Of a DNA stretch of 64,000 nucleotides, positions 1-10,767 are shown piece by piece; position 1 is the stretch's first letter, and every line of letters starts with the position of its first letter. The notes under the pieces are model-generated. The model did not search any database. It saw only the letters and a list, made by a program, of their open reading frames with translations, and was not told the DNA's origin. Location: assembly GCF_008312885.1 (NCBI RefSeq), contig NZ_VSSO01000001.1:992001-1056000 (forward strand). Reading direction: 5' to 3'. This stretch comes from Lolliginicoccus suaedae. Lineage in GTDB: Bacteria > Actinomycetota > Actinomycetes > Mycobacteriales > Mycobacteriaceae. A program made the translations under genes and the position numbers.

Positions 1-1184
1 TAGCGCCAGTGCGCGGCGATGCCGTACTCGGCGTTCTGGTGCATGTCATGGGTGCGGATCTGCACCTCGAGCGGCTTGCCCTCGGGCCCCACGACCGTGG
101 TGTGCAGCGACTGGTAGACCCCGTAGCGAGGCTGGGCGATGTAGTCCTTGAAGCGGCCCGCCATGGGCTGCCACAACGAATGCACCACACCGATCGCGGC
201 GTAGCACTCGCGCACGTGGTCGCACAGGATGCGCATGCCCACGAGGTCATGGATCTCGTCGAAGTCCTTGCCCTTGACGATCATCTTCTGATAGATCGAC
301 CAGTAATGCTTCGGGCGGCCCTCCACCACGGCATTGAGCTTGGCGGCCTCGAGCGCCGCCTTGATCTGCGAGCGCACCTTGTCGAGGTAGATATCGCGCG
401 AGGGGGCCCGGTTGGCCACGAGCCGGACGATCTCGTCGTACCGCTTCGGGTGCAGGATCGCGAACGCGAGGTCCTCGAGCTCCCACTTCACCGTCGCCAT
501 GCCGAGCCGGTGCGCGAGCGGCGCGATCACCTCGAGCGTCTCGCGGGCCTTGCGCGCCTGCTTCTCCGGCGGCAGGAACCGCATCGTCCGCATGTTATGA
601 AGCCGGTCAGCGACCTTGATGACGAGGACTCGCGGATCACGGGCCATGGCGATGATCATCTTGCGGATCGTCTCGGCCTCCGCGGCCGTGCCCAGCACGA
701 CCTTGTCGAGCTTGGTGACGCCATCGACGAGGTGGGCGACCTCATCGCCGAACTCAGCGGTCAGCTGCTCGAGGCTGTAGCTGGTGTCCTCGACGGTGTC
801 ATGCAGCAGCGCCGCGATGAGCGTGGTGGTGTCCATGCCTAGTTCGGCGAGGATCGTCGCGACAGCGAGCGGATGAGTGATGTATGGATCGCCGGACTTG
901 CGGATCTGCTCGGCGTGGCGCTCCTCGGCCACGTCATACGCGCGCTGCAGGGTGACGAGCGGCGCCTTGGGGTAGAAGTCGCGGTGGATCGCGACGAGTG
1001 GCTCGAGCACGGGCTTGACCGCGGCGCTTCGGCCCGCGGTCATCCTCCGCGCGAGCCGGGCCCGCACGCGCCGGGAGGCGGATCCTGGCGCGTTGACCAT
1101 CGACGCGAGGGGGCGCGGGACATCCTCCTCCGCACCCGTCGGGGTGGTGCCTGCCTCATGCGGGGCTTGCGCATCATGGCTCAC
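1..1184 (-). CDS. relA: Bifunctional (p)ppGpp synthetase/hydrolase, N-terminal part
   Basis: RelA/SpoT-family enzyme that makes and degrades the stringent-response alarmone (p)ppGpp in the cytoplasm. About 394 residues are in the window; the C-terminal TGS/ACT regulatory part lies beyond base 1. The HD hydrolase motif LLHDTVEDT sits near residues 126-134, after the substrate-pocket segment [10 protein letters not shown]. The synthetase domain follows, with [18 protein letters not shown] and [16 protein letters not shown] chose the GTG at 1184 because aggagg lies 7 bases upstream; an ATGATG just inside the gene is in another frame. It sits directly downstream of apt, as in mycobacteria. Family assignment is secure; the dual activity is inferred from the intact HD motif. 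Confidence 0.97.
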   Translation of the reverse strand, partial: MSHDAQAPHEAGTTPTGAEEDVPRPLASMVNAPGSASRRVRARLARRMTAGRSAAVKPVLEPLVAIHRDFYPKAPLVTLQRAYDVAEERHAEQIRKSGDPYITHPLAVATILAELGMDTTTLIAALLHDTVEDTSYSLEQLTAEFGDEVAHLVDGVTKLDKVVLGTAAEAETIRKMIIAMARDPRVLVIKVADRLHNMRTMRFLPPEKQARKARETLEVIAPLAHRLGMATVKWELEDLAFAILHPKRYDEIVRLVANRAPSRDIYLDKVRSQIKAALEAAKLNAVVEGRPKHYWSIYQKMIVKGKDFDEIHDLVGMRILCDHVRECYAAIGVVHSLWQPMAGRFKDYIAQPRYGVYQSLHTTVVGPEGKPLEVQIRTHDMHQNAEYGIAAHWR

Positions 1185-1233
1185 GCGTCCACCTCCTATC
1201 CGAAACGAAGCCGCCTCACCGCAACTGTAGCGC

Positions 1234-1770
1234 TCACTGCGCGACGAGCGCCGCGAGAGGGGTGGTTCCGAGCTTGGCGCGTCCGGCGAGCGCCTCGAGC
1301 TCGAGCACGACCGCGGCGCCCACGACCTCGGCACCTGCTTGCTCGAGCAACGCTTTCGCCGCGCCCAGTGTTCCACCGGTGGCGAGCACATCGTCGATGA
1401 TGAGCACGCGGCGCCCGGCGAGCTCGATGCCCTCGGCGGGGATCTCGAGCGTGGCCTCGCCGTACTCGAGCGCGTAGCTGCGCGCATGCACAGGCGGCGG
1501 CAGCTTCCCTTGCTTGCGCACGACGAGCATCCCGGTGCCGAGGTGCAGCGCGACGCCGGCGCCGAGCAGGAAGCCGCGCGAATCGATGCCGGCCACGAGA
1601 TCGATGCCGGTGCCGGTCCGGGGGGATTCCGCGAGCGCGGCAATGACCGACCGCAGCCCGTACCCGTCCGCGAAGAGCGGGCTCAGGTCAGCGAACCGCA
1701 CGCCGGGCTTGGGAAAGTCCGGCACGGTCCGGGTGAGCGAGGCGATGAGCCCCTCGAGGCCCGATGCCAT
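1234..1770 (-). CDS. apt: Adenine phosphoribosyltransferase
   Basis: Salvages adenine by joining it to PRPP to give AMP. The 178-residue product is the usual size. It has the PRPP-binding signature [14 protein letters not shown] in the C-terminal half and the flexible-loop segment [15 protein letters not shown]. The ATG at 1770 ([12 protein letters not shown]) is preferred over longer in-frame starts because it overlaps the TGA of the upstream lipoprotein gene by one base (TGATG), a typical coupled junction. The gene lies between a solute-binding lipoprotein and relA, the mycobacterial arrangement. Confidence 0.95.
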   Translation of the reverse strand: MASGLEGLIASLTRTVPDFPKPGVRFADLSPLFADGYGLRSVIAALAESPRTGTGIDLVAGIDSRGFLLGAGVALHLGTGMLVVRKQGKLPPPVHARSYALEYGEATLEIPAEGIELAGRRVLIIDDVLATGGTLGAAKALLEQAGAEVVGAAVVLELEALAGRAKLGTTPLAALVAQ

Positions 1771-3512
1771 CAGCCCCGCACCCACCTGTCCATGTTCCAT
1801 CCGGCCCCGGCCCGCGATGGGTTGGGCACCACGCCAACGATCGACTCCGCGCTCGCCACGGTGCGCGGCTGCACCGCGAGCGGAACGGTCGGCAGCTCGC
1901 TCCACAGGATGCTCTCGGCCTCGGCGAAGCGGACGTAGCGCGCATCCGGATTGCTGATCACGGCAAGCTCGGCGACGAGGATGTCGACGCGGTCCTGCGC
2001 GAAAGCACCGATATTGCGGCCGTTGCGCGAGTGCAGGGCACTGAGGCTGGTCGCCTCGGAGGCGAGGCCACCGCTGGACTGGACGCCGCCGACGCCACCG
2101 AGAACGATATCGACCTCTCCCGACTCCATGGCCTGCACCGGATCGAAGTCACGGGAGCTGACGTTCTGGACGATGATCCCAGCCTCCTGGCAGCTTCGCG
2201 CGATGAACGAGACTGTCTCCTCCCGGCGCTGGTCCGGGCCCCGGTAGCCGATGCGGACCCGCATGTCGTCGGATTGCGGGAAGTTGCGGGCGAGCGCGAG
2301 ATCGGGCTGCAGGAAGATCTGCTGCGCCGGTCCAGCCACGAACCCGTACGCTGGGTCGCCGGGCTGCATCGTGCGGGAGCTGACCACGCCGGGACTCGGC
2401 GCGGAGTCACCGAACTCATCATTGATGGCATCGTCGGCGATGCGCTGGCGGGGCACGCAGCCGGTGAACGCGCGACGGGCATCGACATTGCCGAACACGC
2501 CTCGGGTATTGAAGATCAACTGCTCGGTGTTCAGCGAGGCCACGGTGCGCGCGTCATAGCCGGCGAGGTCGAGGCCAGGCACCGATCCCGCGCCCGTCTC
2601 CACCACCTGCGCCTCGCCGCGCGCGACGATCTCGCGGGTGTCCATCCCTGGCCACACCACGATCCGCGGGGTCCGCGGAGGATCGCCCCACCATCGATCG
2701 TTGCGCACGAGCAGCAGTCCACCATCCTCGGTGAATGACTCGATCCGGTAGGGGCCGGAGGACGGGTAGAGCGTGCGGTCGATCTCGCCGGGCTCGAGAT
2801 CCCAGCCGGTGTTCCAGAACTCGGCGATCCGTGCCAATGCTTCGGTATCGCCACTATTGACGGCGCCCACGATGTCGGGGACCCGGGCCTCCCGGGCCAC
2901 GACATGCGACGGCATGATCGTGGTGGCGGAGAAGATCTCGGCCCAGTCGGTGACCAGCCTGCCCTCGCGGAACCGGATCTGCGCGCTCTTGGAGCCGGGC
3001 TCGCAGTCGATGGCCTCGATGTCGGCGTAGCCCCAGTCGGTAGCAGCGTCGAATAGCGGCTCGGGCGCGCCATCGGGGCCTGGAGCGGTGAAGCGGCCGC
3101 TGCCGGCGGCCCATGCGAGCACGAGGTCGTTGCAGGTGACGGGAATGCCGTCGGAGTAGACCGCATCAGCGTCGAGGGTCACGTCGAAGGCCGAGGGGCT
3201 GCCCGGGACGGGGGTGATGGTGCCGAAGTCCCGATCGAACACCGCGGTCCCCTGGGGCCCGATGTAGCTCAATCCGGTGAGCACCCGGCCGAGCACGGCG
3301 GGTGCCGCGGAGTACGCGCCATCGACCGTGTTGGCGTTGTAGGTGGTGATCGGTGCATCGATGGCATACCCGAGGGTGTACTCGTCGAGCGTGTCAACGG
3401 TCGCGCAGGAGCTGAGCGGAACGATGGCCGCTGTCGCTAGCGCTGCGACCGCCATGGCCCGTCGGCGAGCGATGCCCGTGCTGGTTCGAGTGGATCGGAT
3501 GCCATGGATCAT
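1770..3512 (-). CDS. Family 5 solute-binding lipoprotein (Rv2585c-like)
   Basis: Predicted secreted lipoprotein of about 580 residues resembling peptide/nickel ABC-transporter binding proteins (SBP_bac_5). The N-terminus has a basic stretch, a hydrophobic segment and a lipobox ending VPLSSC, so Cys near residue 34 should be lipidated. The ATG at 3512 has a gggaagg-type ribosome site just upstream. No permease or ATPase genes are adjacent. In M. tuberculosis a homologous lipoprotein occupies the same slot between apt and secF. The conserved place beside secDF and the lack of transporter partners leave its ligand unclear; peptide binding is only a family guess. Confidence 0.85.
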   Translation of the reverse strand: MIHGIRSTRTSTGIARRRAMAVAALATAAIVPLSSCATVDTLDEYTLGYAIDAPITTYNANTVDGAYSAAPAVLGRVLTGLSYIGPQGTAVFDRDFGTITPVPGSPSAFDVTLDADAVYSDGIPVTCNDLVLAWAAGSGRFTAPGPDGAPEPLFDAATDWGYADIEAIDCEPGSKSAQIRFREGRLVTDWAEIFSATTIMPSHVVAREARVPDIVGAVNSGDTEALARIAEFWNTGWDLEPGEIDRTLYPSSGPYRIESFTEDGGLLLVRNDRWWGDPPRTPRIVVWPGMDTREIVARGEAQVVETGAGSVPGLDLAGYDARTVASLNTEQLIFNTRGVFGNVDARRAFTGCVPRQRIADDAINDEFGDSAPSPGVVSSRTMQPGDPAYGFVAGPAQQIFLQPDLALARNFPQSDDMRVRIGYRGPDQRREETVSFIARSCQEAGIIVQNVSSRDFDPVQAMESGEVDIVLGGVGGVQSSGGLASEATSLSALHSRNGRNIGAFAQDRVDILVAELAVISNPDARYVRFAEAESILWSELPTVPLAVQPRTVASAESIVGVVPNPSRAGAGWNMDRWVRG

Positions 3513-3537
3513 TCCCGGATTCCTTCCCGGACGTGGT

Positions 3538-4707
3538 TCACCGGCGACGCTTGCCCGTCGGGCGCGCGCCGGGCGCCGGCGCTGATCCGCGCCGACGTGG
3601 TGGCTGCGCCGCACCGGATTCGTGGCGCGCGCCTGGTGCATCGGTGGAGGCCGCGACGGGCTCGGCGACTGCCGGGGCCGCTGGCCCTGCCCGCCGCGCG
3701 GCCACCGCAGCCGTGTGCTCCTTGATCTCGGGAGTGCGTTCCTTGAGCGTGACGAGCAACGGCGTGGCGAAGAAGATCGATGAGTAGGTGCCGATGACGA
3801 TGCCGACGAGCTGCACGAGGGCGAGGTCCTTGAGCGTGCCGACGCCGAGCATCCATACCGCGACGATCATCAGCGACGCGATGGGCAGCACGCTGATGAG
3901 AGACGTGTTGAACGATCTCATCAGGGTTTGGTTGACACCGAGGTTCGCCTGCTCGGCGTAGGTGCGGCGCAGGCTGCTCGTGACGCCGCTCGTGTTCTCC
4001 TGCACCTTGTCGAACACGACGACCGTGTCATAGAGCGAATAGCCGAGGATGGTGAGCAGCCCGATGATCGTGGCGGGACTGACCTCGAACCCCACGATCG
4101 CGTACACACCGGCCGTGACAGTGAGGTCGAGGATCACCGCGGCGATCGCCGCGACCGCCATGTGCCACTCGAATCGCAGGGCGATGTAGACGCACACGAG
4201 GACCAGGAACACGATCAGCGCGAGGACGGCCTTCTCGGTGACCTGCCCGCCCCACGTCTCGCTCACCTTCGCGATGCTGATCGCGTTGATATCCGGCTCG
4301 CCGTCGGCGCCCCGGGGCTCGAAAGCCTCGAACAGGCCACGCTGCACGGCCTGGATCTGCGGCTCCTCGAGGGTCTCGGAACGGATCTGGATCGATGCGG
4401 TGGCGCCGGTGCCCACGATCTGCACCGTCGTGGGTGCCACACCGATCACGTCGGTGAACACTTCCTCGGCCTGCTGCGCGGTGACCTCGCCAGCTGGCAT
4501 CTCGACACGGGTGCCACCAGCGAAATCGATGCCGAAGGTGAACCCGCGGATACCGATTCCGGCGAGCGAGATGAGGATCAGGGCGAGCGCGACGAGGAAG
4601 TACAGCTTGCGGCGCGCCACGATCTCGAACGCGCCCGTGCCGGTGTAGAGGCCGTGGAAGAAGCCATGCCGACGAGTCGGCTCAGTGGTGGCCTGCGAAG
4701 TTGTCAT
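3538..4707 (-). CDS. secF: Protein translocase subunit SecF
   Basis: Membrane component of the SecDF complex, which uses the proton gradient to aid Sec-dependent export. The 389-residue protein opens with one transmembrane helix, then the GIDFAGGTRVEM segment of the first extracytoplasmic domain, then a five-helix block containing GYSLYDTVVVFDKV. The C-terminus is an Ala/Pro/Arg-rich tail of about 60 residues, probably disordered and cytoplasmic. Its ATG overlaps the secD stop by four bases (ATGA), so the two subunits are translationally coupled. Confidence 0.96.
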   Translation of the reverse strand: MTTSQATTEPTRRHGFFHGLYTGTGAFEIVARRKLYFLVALALILISLAGIGIRGFTFGIDFAGGTRVEMPAGEVTAQQAEEVFTDVIGVAPTTVQIVGTGATASIQIRSETLEEPQIQAVQRGLFEAFEPRGADGEPDINAISIAKVSETWGGQVTEKAVLALIVFLVLVCVYIALRFEWHMAVAAIAAVILDLTVTAGVYAIVGFEVSPATIIGLLTILGYSLYDTVVVFDKVQENTSGVTSSLRRTYAEQANLGVNQTLMRSFNTSLISVLPIASLMIVAVWMLGVGTLKDLALVQLVGIVIGTYSSIFFATPLLVTLKERTPEIKEHTAAVAARRAGPAAPAVAEPVAASTDAPGARHESGAAQPPRRRGSAPAPGARPTGKRRR

Positions 4708-6305
4708 GGTGTGGCACCTTCCACGTTCGTGCTGGATGCTGCCCGGGCCTGCTCCTGCTGGGCGCGCTCGCGAGCGACGTCGGTGATCGCGCCGAGGCCG
4801 TTGAGCCGCGGGTTCGACAGTAGCCGGGATCGAATGGCGAGGCTCAGCATGGGATAGGTGAACAGGAACACCACGAAAAGGTCGAGCACAGTGGTGAGGC
4901 CGAGCGCGAACGCGAAGCCCTTCACCTGTCCCACCGCGAGCAGGTAGAGGATCGCGGCGGCGAGGAAGCTGACGGCATTGCCGGTCATGATCGTCCGCCG
5001 GGCCCGTTGCCAGCCTCGCTCGACCGCGCTGCGGAAGCTGCGGCCCTCGCGCATCTCATCCTTGATGCGCTCGAAGTAGACGATGAACGAGTCGGCCGTC
5101 ATGCCAATGCCGATGATGAAACCGGCGATGGCCGCGAGATCGAGGGTGAAGTTGACGTACCGGCCCAGGAGCACGAGCACTCCGTAGACCAGTCCGACGG
5201 CGATGGCGAGGGACAGTCCGGCGATGACGCCGAGCAACCGGTAGTACGCGAGAGCGTAGAGGAGGACCGCGAGCAGCCCGATCGCGCCGGCGATCAGCCC
5301 GGCCTCGAGCGAGGCGAGCCCGAGGGTGGCCGAGACCGTTTGGGCCTGCGATGCCTCGAAGGACAGGGGCAGGGCGCCGTAGCGCAACTGGTTGGCGAGG
5401 TCGCGGACCTCTTCCTCGGTGAAGTTGCCGGAGATGGAGGTGGCGCTGCCCGCTGGCGTGGCATCGCGGATCACCGGTGCGCTCACGACGGCGGTATCGA
5501 GCACGAACGCGGCCTGCTGGCCGATGCTCTGGCGAGTGAAGGCGGCCCAGTCGTCGCTGGCCTGTCCCTGGAAGCGGAACGACACTTCCCACCGCGCCTG
5601 CTGCTGGTTGAAGCCGCCACTCACGCTGCCGCTGTCGATCTCCTCGCCCTCGATGAGGACGGGACCGAGCAGGTAGACGACCTGGCCGTCACTGCCGCAG
5701 GTGACCAGGGGCTTGTCGGGCAGGTCGTTGCCAGCGAGCGGGTCGAGCGGGCTGCACTCGTGCTCGGCCAGCGTCGTTGCCTGCGTCTCGGGGTCCTCGG
5801 ACTGCCGGGCGGCGCGGGCCTCCTCGATCAGCGCGGCAGCCTCGTCCGCGTCTCCGGGCAGAGTTGGCCGGGGCTCCTCCTCGGTGCCAATGCCCTCCTC
5901 CGGGGTGCTCTCCGCGGCATTGGGAGCGGGTTGCGCGTTGAGCACCGGACGGACATACATCCGCGCGGTCTGCCCGAGCGTGCGCGCCTGGGCACCATCC
6001 TGGCCCGGCACCGTGATGACAAGGGTCTCGCCATCGATGAGCACCTCGGAGCCGGCGACGCCGAGGCCGTTGATGCGGGTGGCGATGATCTCCTGCGCCT
6101 GCTCGAGAGCGTCAGGGCTAGGGCTCGATCCGTCCGGGGTGATCGCGGACAGCACGACCCGCGTACCACCCTGCAGGTCGACGCCGAGGCGCGGCGTCGT
6201 GCCGCGGTCCCCGGTGAACAGGACGAGAGTGAAGCACAGGGCGACGAGGATGAGCACGGCGCTGAGTGCCCGCAGCGGATGCTTCCGCCGACTGGTTGAT
6301 GCCAC
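4704..6305 (-). CDS. secD: Protein translocase subunit SecD
   Basis: Partner of SecF in the export-assisting membrane complex. The protein has about 533 residues, with an N-terminal helix, the GVDLQGGTRVVL motif, a long extracytoplasmic region and a six-helix RND-type block with GFIIGIGMTADSFIVYFER. An acidic, low-complexity insertion (PEEGIGTEEEPRPT and after) lies in the first extracytoplasmic domain. The GTG at 6305 is chosen because aaggagat precedes it by about nine bases; an upstream ATG at 6347 lacks such a site. It lies downstream of yajC and overlaps secF. Confidence 0.95.
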   Translation of the reverse strand: MASTSRRKHPLRALSAVLILVALCFTLVLFTGDRGTTPRLGVDLQGGTRVVLSAITPDGSSPSPDALEQAQEIIATRINGLGVAGSEVLIDGETLVITVPGQDGAQARTLGQTARMYVRPVLNAQPAPNAAESTPEEGIGTEEEPRPTLPGDADEAAALIEEARAARQSEDPETQATTLAEHECSPLDPLAGNDLPDKPLVTCGSDGQVVYLLGPVLIEGEEIDSGSVSGGFNQQQARWEVSFRFQGQASDDWAAFTRQSIGQQAAFVLDTAVVSAPVIRDATPAGSATSISGNFTEEEVRDLANQLRYGALPLSFEASQAQTVSATLGLASLEAGLIAGAIGLLAVLLYALAYYRLLGVIAGLSLAIAVGLVYGVLVLLGRYVNFTLDLAAIAGFIIGIGMTADSFIVYFERIKDEMREGRSFRSAVERGWQRARRTIMTGNAVSFLAAAILYLLAVGQVKGFAFALGLTTVLDLFVVFLFTYPMLSLAIRSRLLSNPRLNGLGAITDVARERAQQEQARAASSTNVEGATP

Positions 6306-6358
6306 GAGACGATCTCCTTGACGACAACTGGCGCGACCGCCAGTCACGAGGGCTGACT

Positions 6359-6691
6359 CTACTGGACTCCGCTGTCGCGGCCGTACGCATCCGTGCCGCC
6401 ACCATCGCGGTCGTCGAGCTCGCCGTCCTCCTCGATGTCGTCGCGGACCACGTCACGGATCGCGAGGCGCATCCAGGTGGCAACGACTCCGGGGGCGATC
6501 TCGAGCTCCACGGTGGTGTCCTCGACGGCCCTGATGGTGCCGTACAGGCCGGAGGTGGTCATGATGCGATCGCCGACGGAGAGCGAGTCCTGCAATGCTG
6601 CTTGGCGATCCATCTCCTTCTTCTGGCGGCGCACCGAGAGGAACATCGGTACGAGCAGGAGCAGGATGAGCAGGGGCAGGAGCAGTTCCAT
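6359..6691 (-). CDS. yajC: Preprotein translocase subunit YajC
   Basis: Small single-pass membrane protein associated with SecDF. The 110-residue product has a Leu-rich helix at residues 2-18, the conserved RRQKKEMD stretch, and the core GDRIMTTSGLYGTI. An acidic tail rich in Asp and Gly follows, longer than in the E. coli protein. A gaggaa ribosome site lies upstream of the ATG. First gene of the yajC-secD-secF unit. Confidence 0.95.
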   Translation of the reverse strand: MELLLPLLILLLLVPMFLSVRRQKKEMDRQAALQDSLSVGDRIMTTSGLYGTIRAVEDTTVELEIAPGVVATWMRLAIRDVVRDDIEEDGELDDRDGGGTDAYGRDSGVQ

Positions 6692-6837
6692 CGGGGCGTG
6701 ATTCCTCGTTGTTCGATGTGCGCGTGTGGGGCGGGCCGGTCACAGAATGCCGACCGGTACACCAGTGTGCCATCCCTGGCGCGGGTTGCCGAGTTGCCCG
6801 CGCCGCCGGGGCCCGCCCAGCAGGCGCAGCGGGCCGT

Positions 6838-7905
6838 CTAGAACGTGTATTCGTCGTCCTGGGGCTCGCGCGCGCGGACCGCGATGCCGCTCGCCACGGT
6901 ATCCGCGGGCGGCACGAGACCCAGGTGCTCCCAGGCCGCGGCGGTGGCGATGCGACCGCGTGGCGTGCGCGCCAGCATGCCTGCTCGCACCAGGTAGGGC
7001 TCGCAGACCTCCTCCACCGTCGCTGGCTCCTCGCCCACCGCGACCGCGAGGGTGGCGGCGCCCACGGGGCCACCGTTGAAGCTCCGCACGAGCGACTGCA
7101 GCACCGCCCGGTCGAGACGGTCGAGCCCGAGCTCGTCGACGTCGTATACGCGAAGGGCGGCGCTGGCGATGTCCATGGTCACCACGCCGTCGGAACGGAC
7201 CTCGGCGTAGTCGCGCACCCGGCGCAGCAGGCGGTTCGCGATGCGTGGCGTGCCGCGGGACCGCCGCGCGATCTCGTGGCTCGCATCGTTCCGGAGCTCC
7301 ACGCCCAGGATGCGAGCGGAGCGCATGAGGATGCGCTGCAGCTCAGCGGGCTCGTAGAAGTCCATGTGCGCGGTGAAACCGAACCGGTCACGCAGCGGAC
7401 CAGTGAGCGCGCCCGAGCGTGTCGTGGCACCGACCAGGGTGAAGGGCGAGACCTCGAGCGGGATGGAGGTGGCGCCGGGGCCCTTGCCCACGACGACATC
7501 TACGCGGAAGTCCTCCATCGCGAGGTACAGCATCTCCTCCGCGGGACGGGAGATGCGGTGGATCTCGTCGATGAACAGGACATCGCCCTCGACGAGGTTG
7601 CTGAGCATCGCGGCGAGGTCGCCAGCCCGTTCCAGCGCAGGGCCGGAGGTCAGGCGCAGCGCTGTGCCCATCTCGGCAGCGATGATCATCGCGAGGCTGG
7701 TCTTGCCGAGGCCGGGCGGGCCGGAGAGCAGGATGTGATCGGGTGCCGCGCCGCGCTGCTTGGCGCCGGAGAGGACGAGCTCGAGCTGCTCCCGCACGCG
7801 CGGCTGGCCGATGAAGTCGAAGAGGTTCTTGGGGCGCAGGCTGCCCTCGAGGTCACCGTCGCCATCGACGAGGCTCGGCGACATGGACTGCTCCTGGTTG
7901 GTCAT
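6838..7905 (-). CDS. ruvB: Holliday junction branch-migration helicase RuvB
   Basis: AAA+ motor that drives branch migration of Holliday junctions with RuvA. The 355-residue protein has Walker [11 protein letters not shown], Walker B LFIDEIHR, sensor region [18 protein letters not shown] and a C-terminal winged-helix domain ([16 protein letters not shown]). The start overlaps the ruvA stop by four bases. Last gene of the ruvC-ruvA-ruvB operon, so probably part of the DNA-damage response governed by the LexA box upstream of ruvC. Confidence 0.97.
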   Translation of the reverse strand: MTNQEQSMSPSLVDGDGDLEGSLRPKNLFDFIGQPRVREQLELVLSGAKQRGAAPDHILLSGPPGLGKTSLAMIIAAEMGTALRLTSGPALERAGDLAAMLSNLVEGDVLFIDEIHRISRPAEEMLYLAMEDFRVDVVVGKGPGATSIPLEVSPFTLVGATTRSGALTGPLRDRFGFTAHMDFYEPAELQRILMRSARILGVELRNDASHEIARRSRGTPRIANRLLRRVRDYAEVRSDGVVTMDIASAALRVYDVDELGLDRLDRAVLQSLVRSFNGGPVGAATLAVAVGEEPATVEEVCEPYLVRAGMLARTPRGRIATAAAWEHLGLVPPADTVASGIAVRAREPQDDEYTF

Positions 7906-8513
7906 CGCGGGCCACCCAGGCTGGCGAGCGCGGAGCGCAGCAATACCGAGGATGTGGCAGCGGGCTCGAGCTCGAGCGCGCCGGCCGTGGCCTGCTCGGC
8001 CTGCGCGGCAGTGAAGCCCAGCCCGGTGAGCGCTTCGATCACGGTGTCGGCGACCGTGGCTGCCGGTGCGCTCCCATTGGTCGCTCCCCCAGCATCCCCG
8101 GTCATCCCGTCGGCCGCGCTCACCTTGTCCCGCAGGTCCACGATGAGGCGATCGGCGACACGCTTGCCCACCCCGGGTACCCGCATCAGTGCCTTGGTGT
8201 CGCCATTGGCCAGCGCGAGGCGCAGCGCGTTCGGCTCGAGCACCGCGAGCACCGCCATGGCGAGCCGGGGGCCCACGCCCGTCACGGTCTGCAGGAGGGC
8301 AAAAAGCTCGCGCGACTCATCGCTGGAGAATCCGTAGAGCGTCATGGAATCCTCCCGCACCACCATCGTGGTGAGCAGGAGAGCCTCGTTCCCCCGATGC
8401 AATCCCGCGAGGGTGCCTGGCGTGGCATGGATCTTGTAGCCCACTCCCGCGGCCTCGACCACGGCATGATCGAGACCGATGTGCAGTACTGGTCCGCGTA
8501 CCGCTGCGATCAT
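7902..8513 (-). CDS. ruvA: Holliday junction-binding protein RuvA
   Basis: Tetrameric junction-recognition subunit of RuvAB. The 203-residue protein has the N-terminal OB-fold ([13 protein letters not shown]), two helix-hairpin-helix motifs ([17 protein letters not shown] and [17 protein letters not shown]), a flexible Gly/Ala linker and a C-terminal RuvB-binding domain ([15 protein letters not shown]). Four-base overlaps join it to ruvC and ruvB. Confidence 0.96.
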   Translation of the reverse strand: MIAAVRGPVLHIGLDHAVVEAAGVGYKIHATPGTLAGLHRGNEALLLTTMVVREDSMTLYGFSSDESRELFALLQTVTGVGPRLAMAVLAVLEPNALRLALANGDTKALMRVPGVGKRVADRLIVDLRDKVSAADGMTGDAGGATNGSAPAATVADTVIEALTGLGFTAAQAEQATAGALELEPAATSSVLLRSALASLGGPR

Positions 8514-9214
8514 GATGCCTGCCCCTCGATCGACTGGCGGCCAGTGCCGCGGTCATCCTTCGTGCTCCTCGTCGCCTGTCCACGCGGGGCAGTCCGGGTC
8601 GTGGCCTTCCCTGCTGCCACCTTGCCTGCCTCAGCCTTTCTGGCCTCCGCCGCCTGTGCCCGCCGGACAGCCGCGAGCCGCGCGGTGTACTTGCGCCGCG
8701 CGACCTGCGCGGCAGCCTCTGCCTCGGCCATGCGATCGAGCATCGGCGCCCGCCAGCAGTGGCAGATCGCGAGCGCGAGCGCATCGGCGGCATCCGCGGG
8801 GCGGGGCGCCTCGGCCATCTTGAGGATGCGCGTCACCATCGCGGTGACCTGCTCCTTGCCCGCGGACCCGTCACCAGTCACCGCGGACTTGACCTGGCTC
8901 GGGGTGTGGAACGAAACGGGAATCCCGCGCCTCGCGGCGGCGAGGGCGACCACTCCACCAGCCTGCGCGGTACCCATCACCGAGCGAACGTTCTGCTGGG
9001 AGAACACTCGCTCGATGGCAACGACATCGGGCCGGTGCTTATCCATCCACTCCTCGGCGGCCGTGGCGATGCGGAGCAGGCGCGCGGACAGCTCGAGATC
9101 CGGGGGCGTGCGCACCACGTCGACGGCCACGGCGGCGACGCTTCGCCCCGTGCCCGAATCAACGATGCCGAGACCGCACCGGGTGAGCCCCGGGTCAACG
9201 CCCATTACTCTCAC
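8510..9214 (-). CDS. ruvC: Holliday junction resolvase RuvC with a long basic tail
   Basis: Endonuclease that cuts Holliday junctions after RuvAB migration. Acidic catalytic residues are visible in [12 protein letters not shown], in [15 protein letters not shown] and near [13 protein letters not shown] prefer the GTG at 9214 because ggagg lies about five bases upstream and RuvC proteins normally begin close to GVDPG; GTG at 9226 is the alternative. The product is about 234 residues, roughly 50 more than usual. The surplus is a C-terminal Lys/Arg/Ala-rich tail after the nuclease domain, probably disordered and possibly DNA-binding (inference). Confidence 0.94.
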   Translation of the reverse strand: MRVMGVDPGLTRCGLGIVDSGTGRSVAAVAVDVVRTPPDLELSARLLRIATAAEEWMDKHRPDVVAIERVFSQQNVRSVMGTAQAGGVVALAAARRGIPVSFHTPSQVKSAVTGDGSAGKEQVTAMVTRILKMAEAPRPADAADALALAICHCWRAPMLDRMAEAEAAAQVARRKYTARLAAVRRAQAAEARKAEAGKVAAGKATTRTAPRGQATRSTKDDRGTGRQSIEGQAS

Positions 9215-9232
9215 GCGCACCTCCACCCCATG

Positions 9233-9246
9233 CGAACAGTTGTTCG
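9233..9246. promoter_or_regulatory. LexA-binding SOS box upstream of ruvCAB
   Basis: The palindrome cgaacAGTTgttcg lies 19 bases upstream of the preferred ruvC start. It matches the actinobacterial LexA consensus, GAAC and GTTC half-sites separated by four bases. A box at this place is established for mycobacterial ruvC. It predicts induction of ruvCAB by DNA damage. Confidence 0.85.
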
Positions 9247-9322
9247 ATAGTGTAGTGGATATGCCCCCTCGCGGTCGCCCGCGAGCACCGGGCGAGTCGC
9301 GGCGACCGATCGAGCGAGATCG

Positions 9323-10075
9323 TCATTCGTCGAGCTGCGCGAGCACCTCATCGGAGATGTCGATGTTCGAGTAGACGTTCTGCACATCATCGCAATCCTC
9401 GAGGGCATCGATGAGCCGCAGCACCTTGCGCGCGGTGTCGGCATCGACGGGGACGCTCATCGACGGCTGGAAGCTCGGCTCGGCCGAGTCGTAGTCGATG
9501 CCGGCCTCCTGCAGCGCGCTGCGCACCGCCACGAGATCGGTGGGCTCGGAGACGATCTCGAAGCTCTCGCCAAGATCATTGACCTCCTCGGCGCCCGCCT
9601 CGAGCACCGCGAGCAGGATGTCGTCCTCGGAGAGCCCGTTCTTCTCCAGCACTATCACGCCCTTGCGGGAGAACATGTAGGCCACCGAGCCAGCGTCGGC
9701 CATGTTTCCACCGTTGCGGCTCATCGCGGTACGAACCTCGCCGGCAGCGCGATTGCGATTGTCCGTGAGGCACTCGATCAGCAGCGCCACGCCATTGGGC
9801 CCGTAGCCCTCGTACATGATGGTCTGCCAGTCGGCGCCGCCGGCTTCCTCGCCGGAGCCCCGCTTGCGCGCCCGCTCGATGTTGTCATTGGGCACCGAGG
9901 CCTTCTTGGCCTTCTGGATGGCGTCGTAGAGAGTGGGGTTGCCCGAGGGGTCACCGCCGCCGGTACGTGCCGCCACCTCGACGTTCTTGACCAGCTTGGC
10001 GAAGAGCTTGCCACGCTTGGCGTCGATGGCAGCCTTCTTGTGCTTGGTGGTGGCCCATTTGGAGTGGCCGCTCAT
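9323..10075 (-). CDS. yebC: YebC/PmpR-family transcription/translation factor
   Basis: Cytoplasmic protein of the TACO1/YebC family (250 residues). Some members act as DNA-binding regulators; others help ribosomes through difficult sequences such as proline runs. The family start [19 protein letters not shown] and the later block [19 protein letters not shown] are clear, and length is typical. An aaggaacc ribosome site precedes the ATG. It sits between ruvC and pdxT. The sequence alone does not tell which role applies here. Confidence 0.94.
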   Translation of the reverse strand: MSGHSKWATTKHKKAAIDAKRGKLFAKLVKNVEVAARTGGGDPSGNPTLYDAIQKAKKASVPNDNIERARKRGSGEEAGGADWQTIMYEGYGPNGVALLIECLTDNRNRAAGEVRTAMSRNGGNMADAGSVAYMFSRKGVIVLEKNGLSEDDILLAVLEAGAEEVNDLGESFEIVSEPTDLVAVRSALQEAGIDYDSAEPSFQPSMSVPVDADTARKVLRLIDALEDCDDVQNVYSNIDISDEVLAQLDE

Positions 10076-10139
10076 ATGGTCCGGTTCCTTCCGACGTCAC
10101 CAATCGTTCACTACGAGGCCTTGGATGGCGTGGGGAATG

Positions 10140-10760
10140 TTACCCCTGTCCGCCCGCTTTGTTCCGCACGCTGTCGACGAACAGGCCATGCACGCGACGA
10201 TCACCCGTCACCTCGGGATGGAACGATGTCGCCATCACTGGTCCCTGGCGGACCGCGACGACCCGCCCCGCGGCCGGTCCGGTCTGCACGGTGGCGAGCA
10301 CCTCGACGCCAGGTCCGCATTCCTCGACCCAGGGGGCCCGGATGAACACCGCCCGCAATGGGTCGCCCTCGATGCCGTCCATCGCGAGATCCTCCTCGAA
10401 GGAATCCACCTGTCGGCCAAACGCGTTGCGCCGCACGGTGATGTCGAGCGCTCCGAGGCTGACCGCATCCGGACGGGTATCGAGCACCGTGGAGGCGAGC
10501 ATGATCATCCCTGCGCACGAGCCGTACGCGGGAAGCCCGTCGGCCAGGGCAGCTCGCAAGGGATCGAACAACTCGAACACCGTGAGCAGCCGGCTCATCG
10601 TCGTCGACTCGCCACCGGGGATGACCAGTCCATCGACAGCGTCGATCTCCGTGGCGCGGCGTACCCGCACCGGCTCGGCCCCCACTGCTTCGAGCGCATG
10701 CATGTGCTCGCGGACATCGCCCTGCAGCGACAGGACACCTATGACGAGTCGGGATTCCAC
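10140..10760 (-). CDS. pdxT: Pyridoxal 5'-phosphate synthase glutaminase subunit PdxT
   Basis: Class I glutaminase that supplies ammonia to PdxS for vitamin B6 synthesis. The 206-residue protein begins [13 protein letters not shown], has [11 protein letters not shown], the nucleophile Cys in AYGSCAGMI, and a C-terminal His/Glu pair in SFHPEVTGD. The start is a GTG at 10760 with no ribosome site but a TACTCT hexamer seven bases upstream, so the mRNA is probably leaderless. The partner gene pdxS lies two genes upstream, with tesB between, as in mycobacteria. Confidence 0.95.
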   Translation of the reverse strand: MESRLVIGVLSLQGDVREHMHALEAVGAEPVRVRRATEIDAVDGLVIPGGESTTMSRLLTVFELFDPLRAALADGLPAYGSCAGMIMLASTVLDTRPDAVSLGALDITVRRNAFGRQVDSFEEDLAMDGIEGDPLRAVFIRAPWVEECGPGVEVLATVQTGPAAGRVVAVRQGPVMATSFHPEVTGDRRVHGLFVDSVRNKAGGQG

Positions 10761-10767
10761 TCGCGAC

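Noticed and set aside
3928-6299. Long rightward open frames (for example 309 and 430 codons) opposite secF and secD
   Set aside because: They are GC-driven antisense shadows: no ribosome sites, no family features, very Arg/Gly/Asp-rich, while the minus strand encodes clear SecD/SecF.
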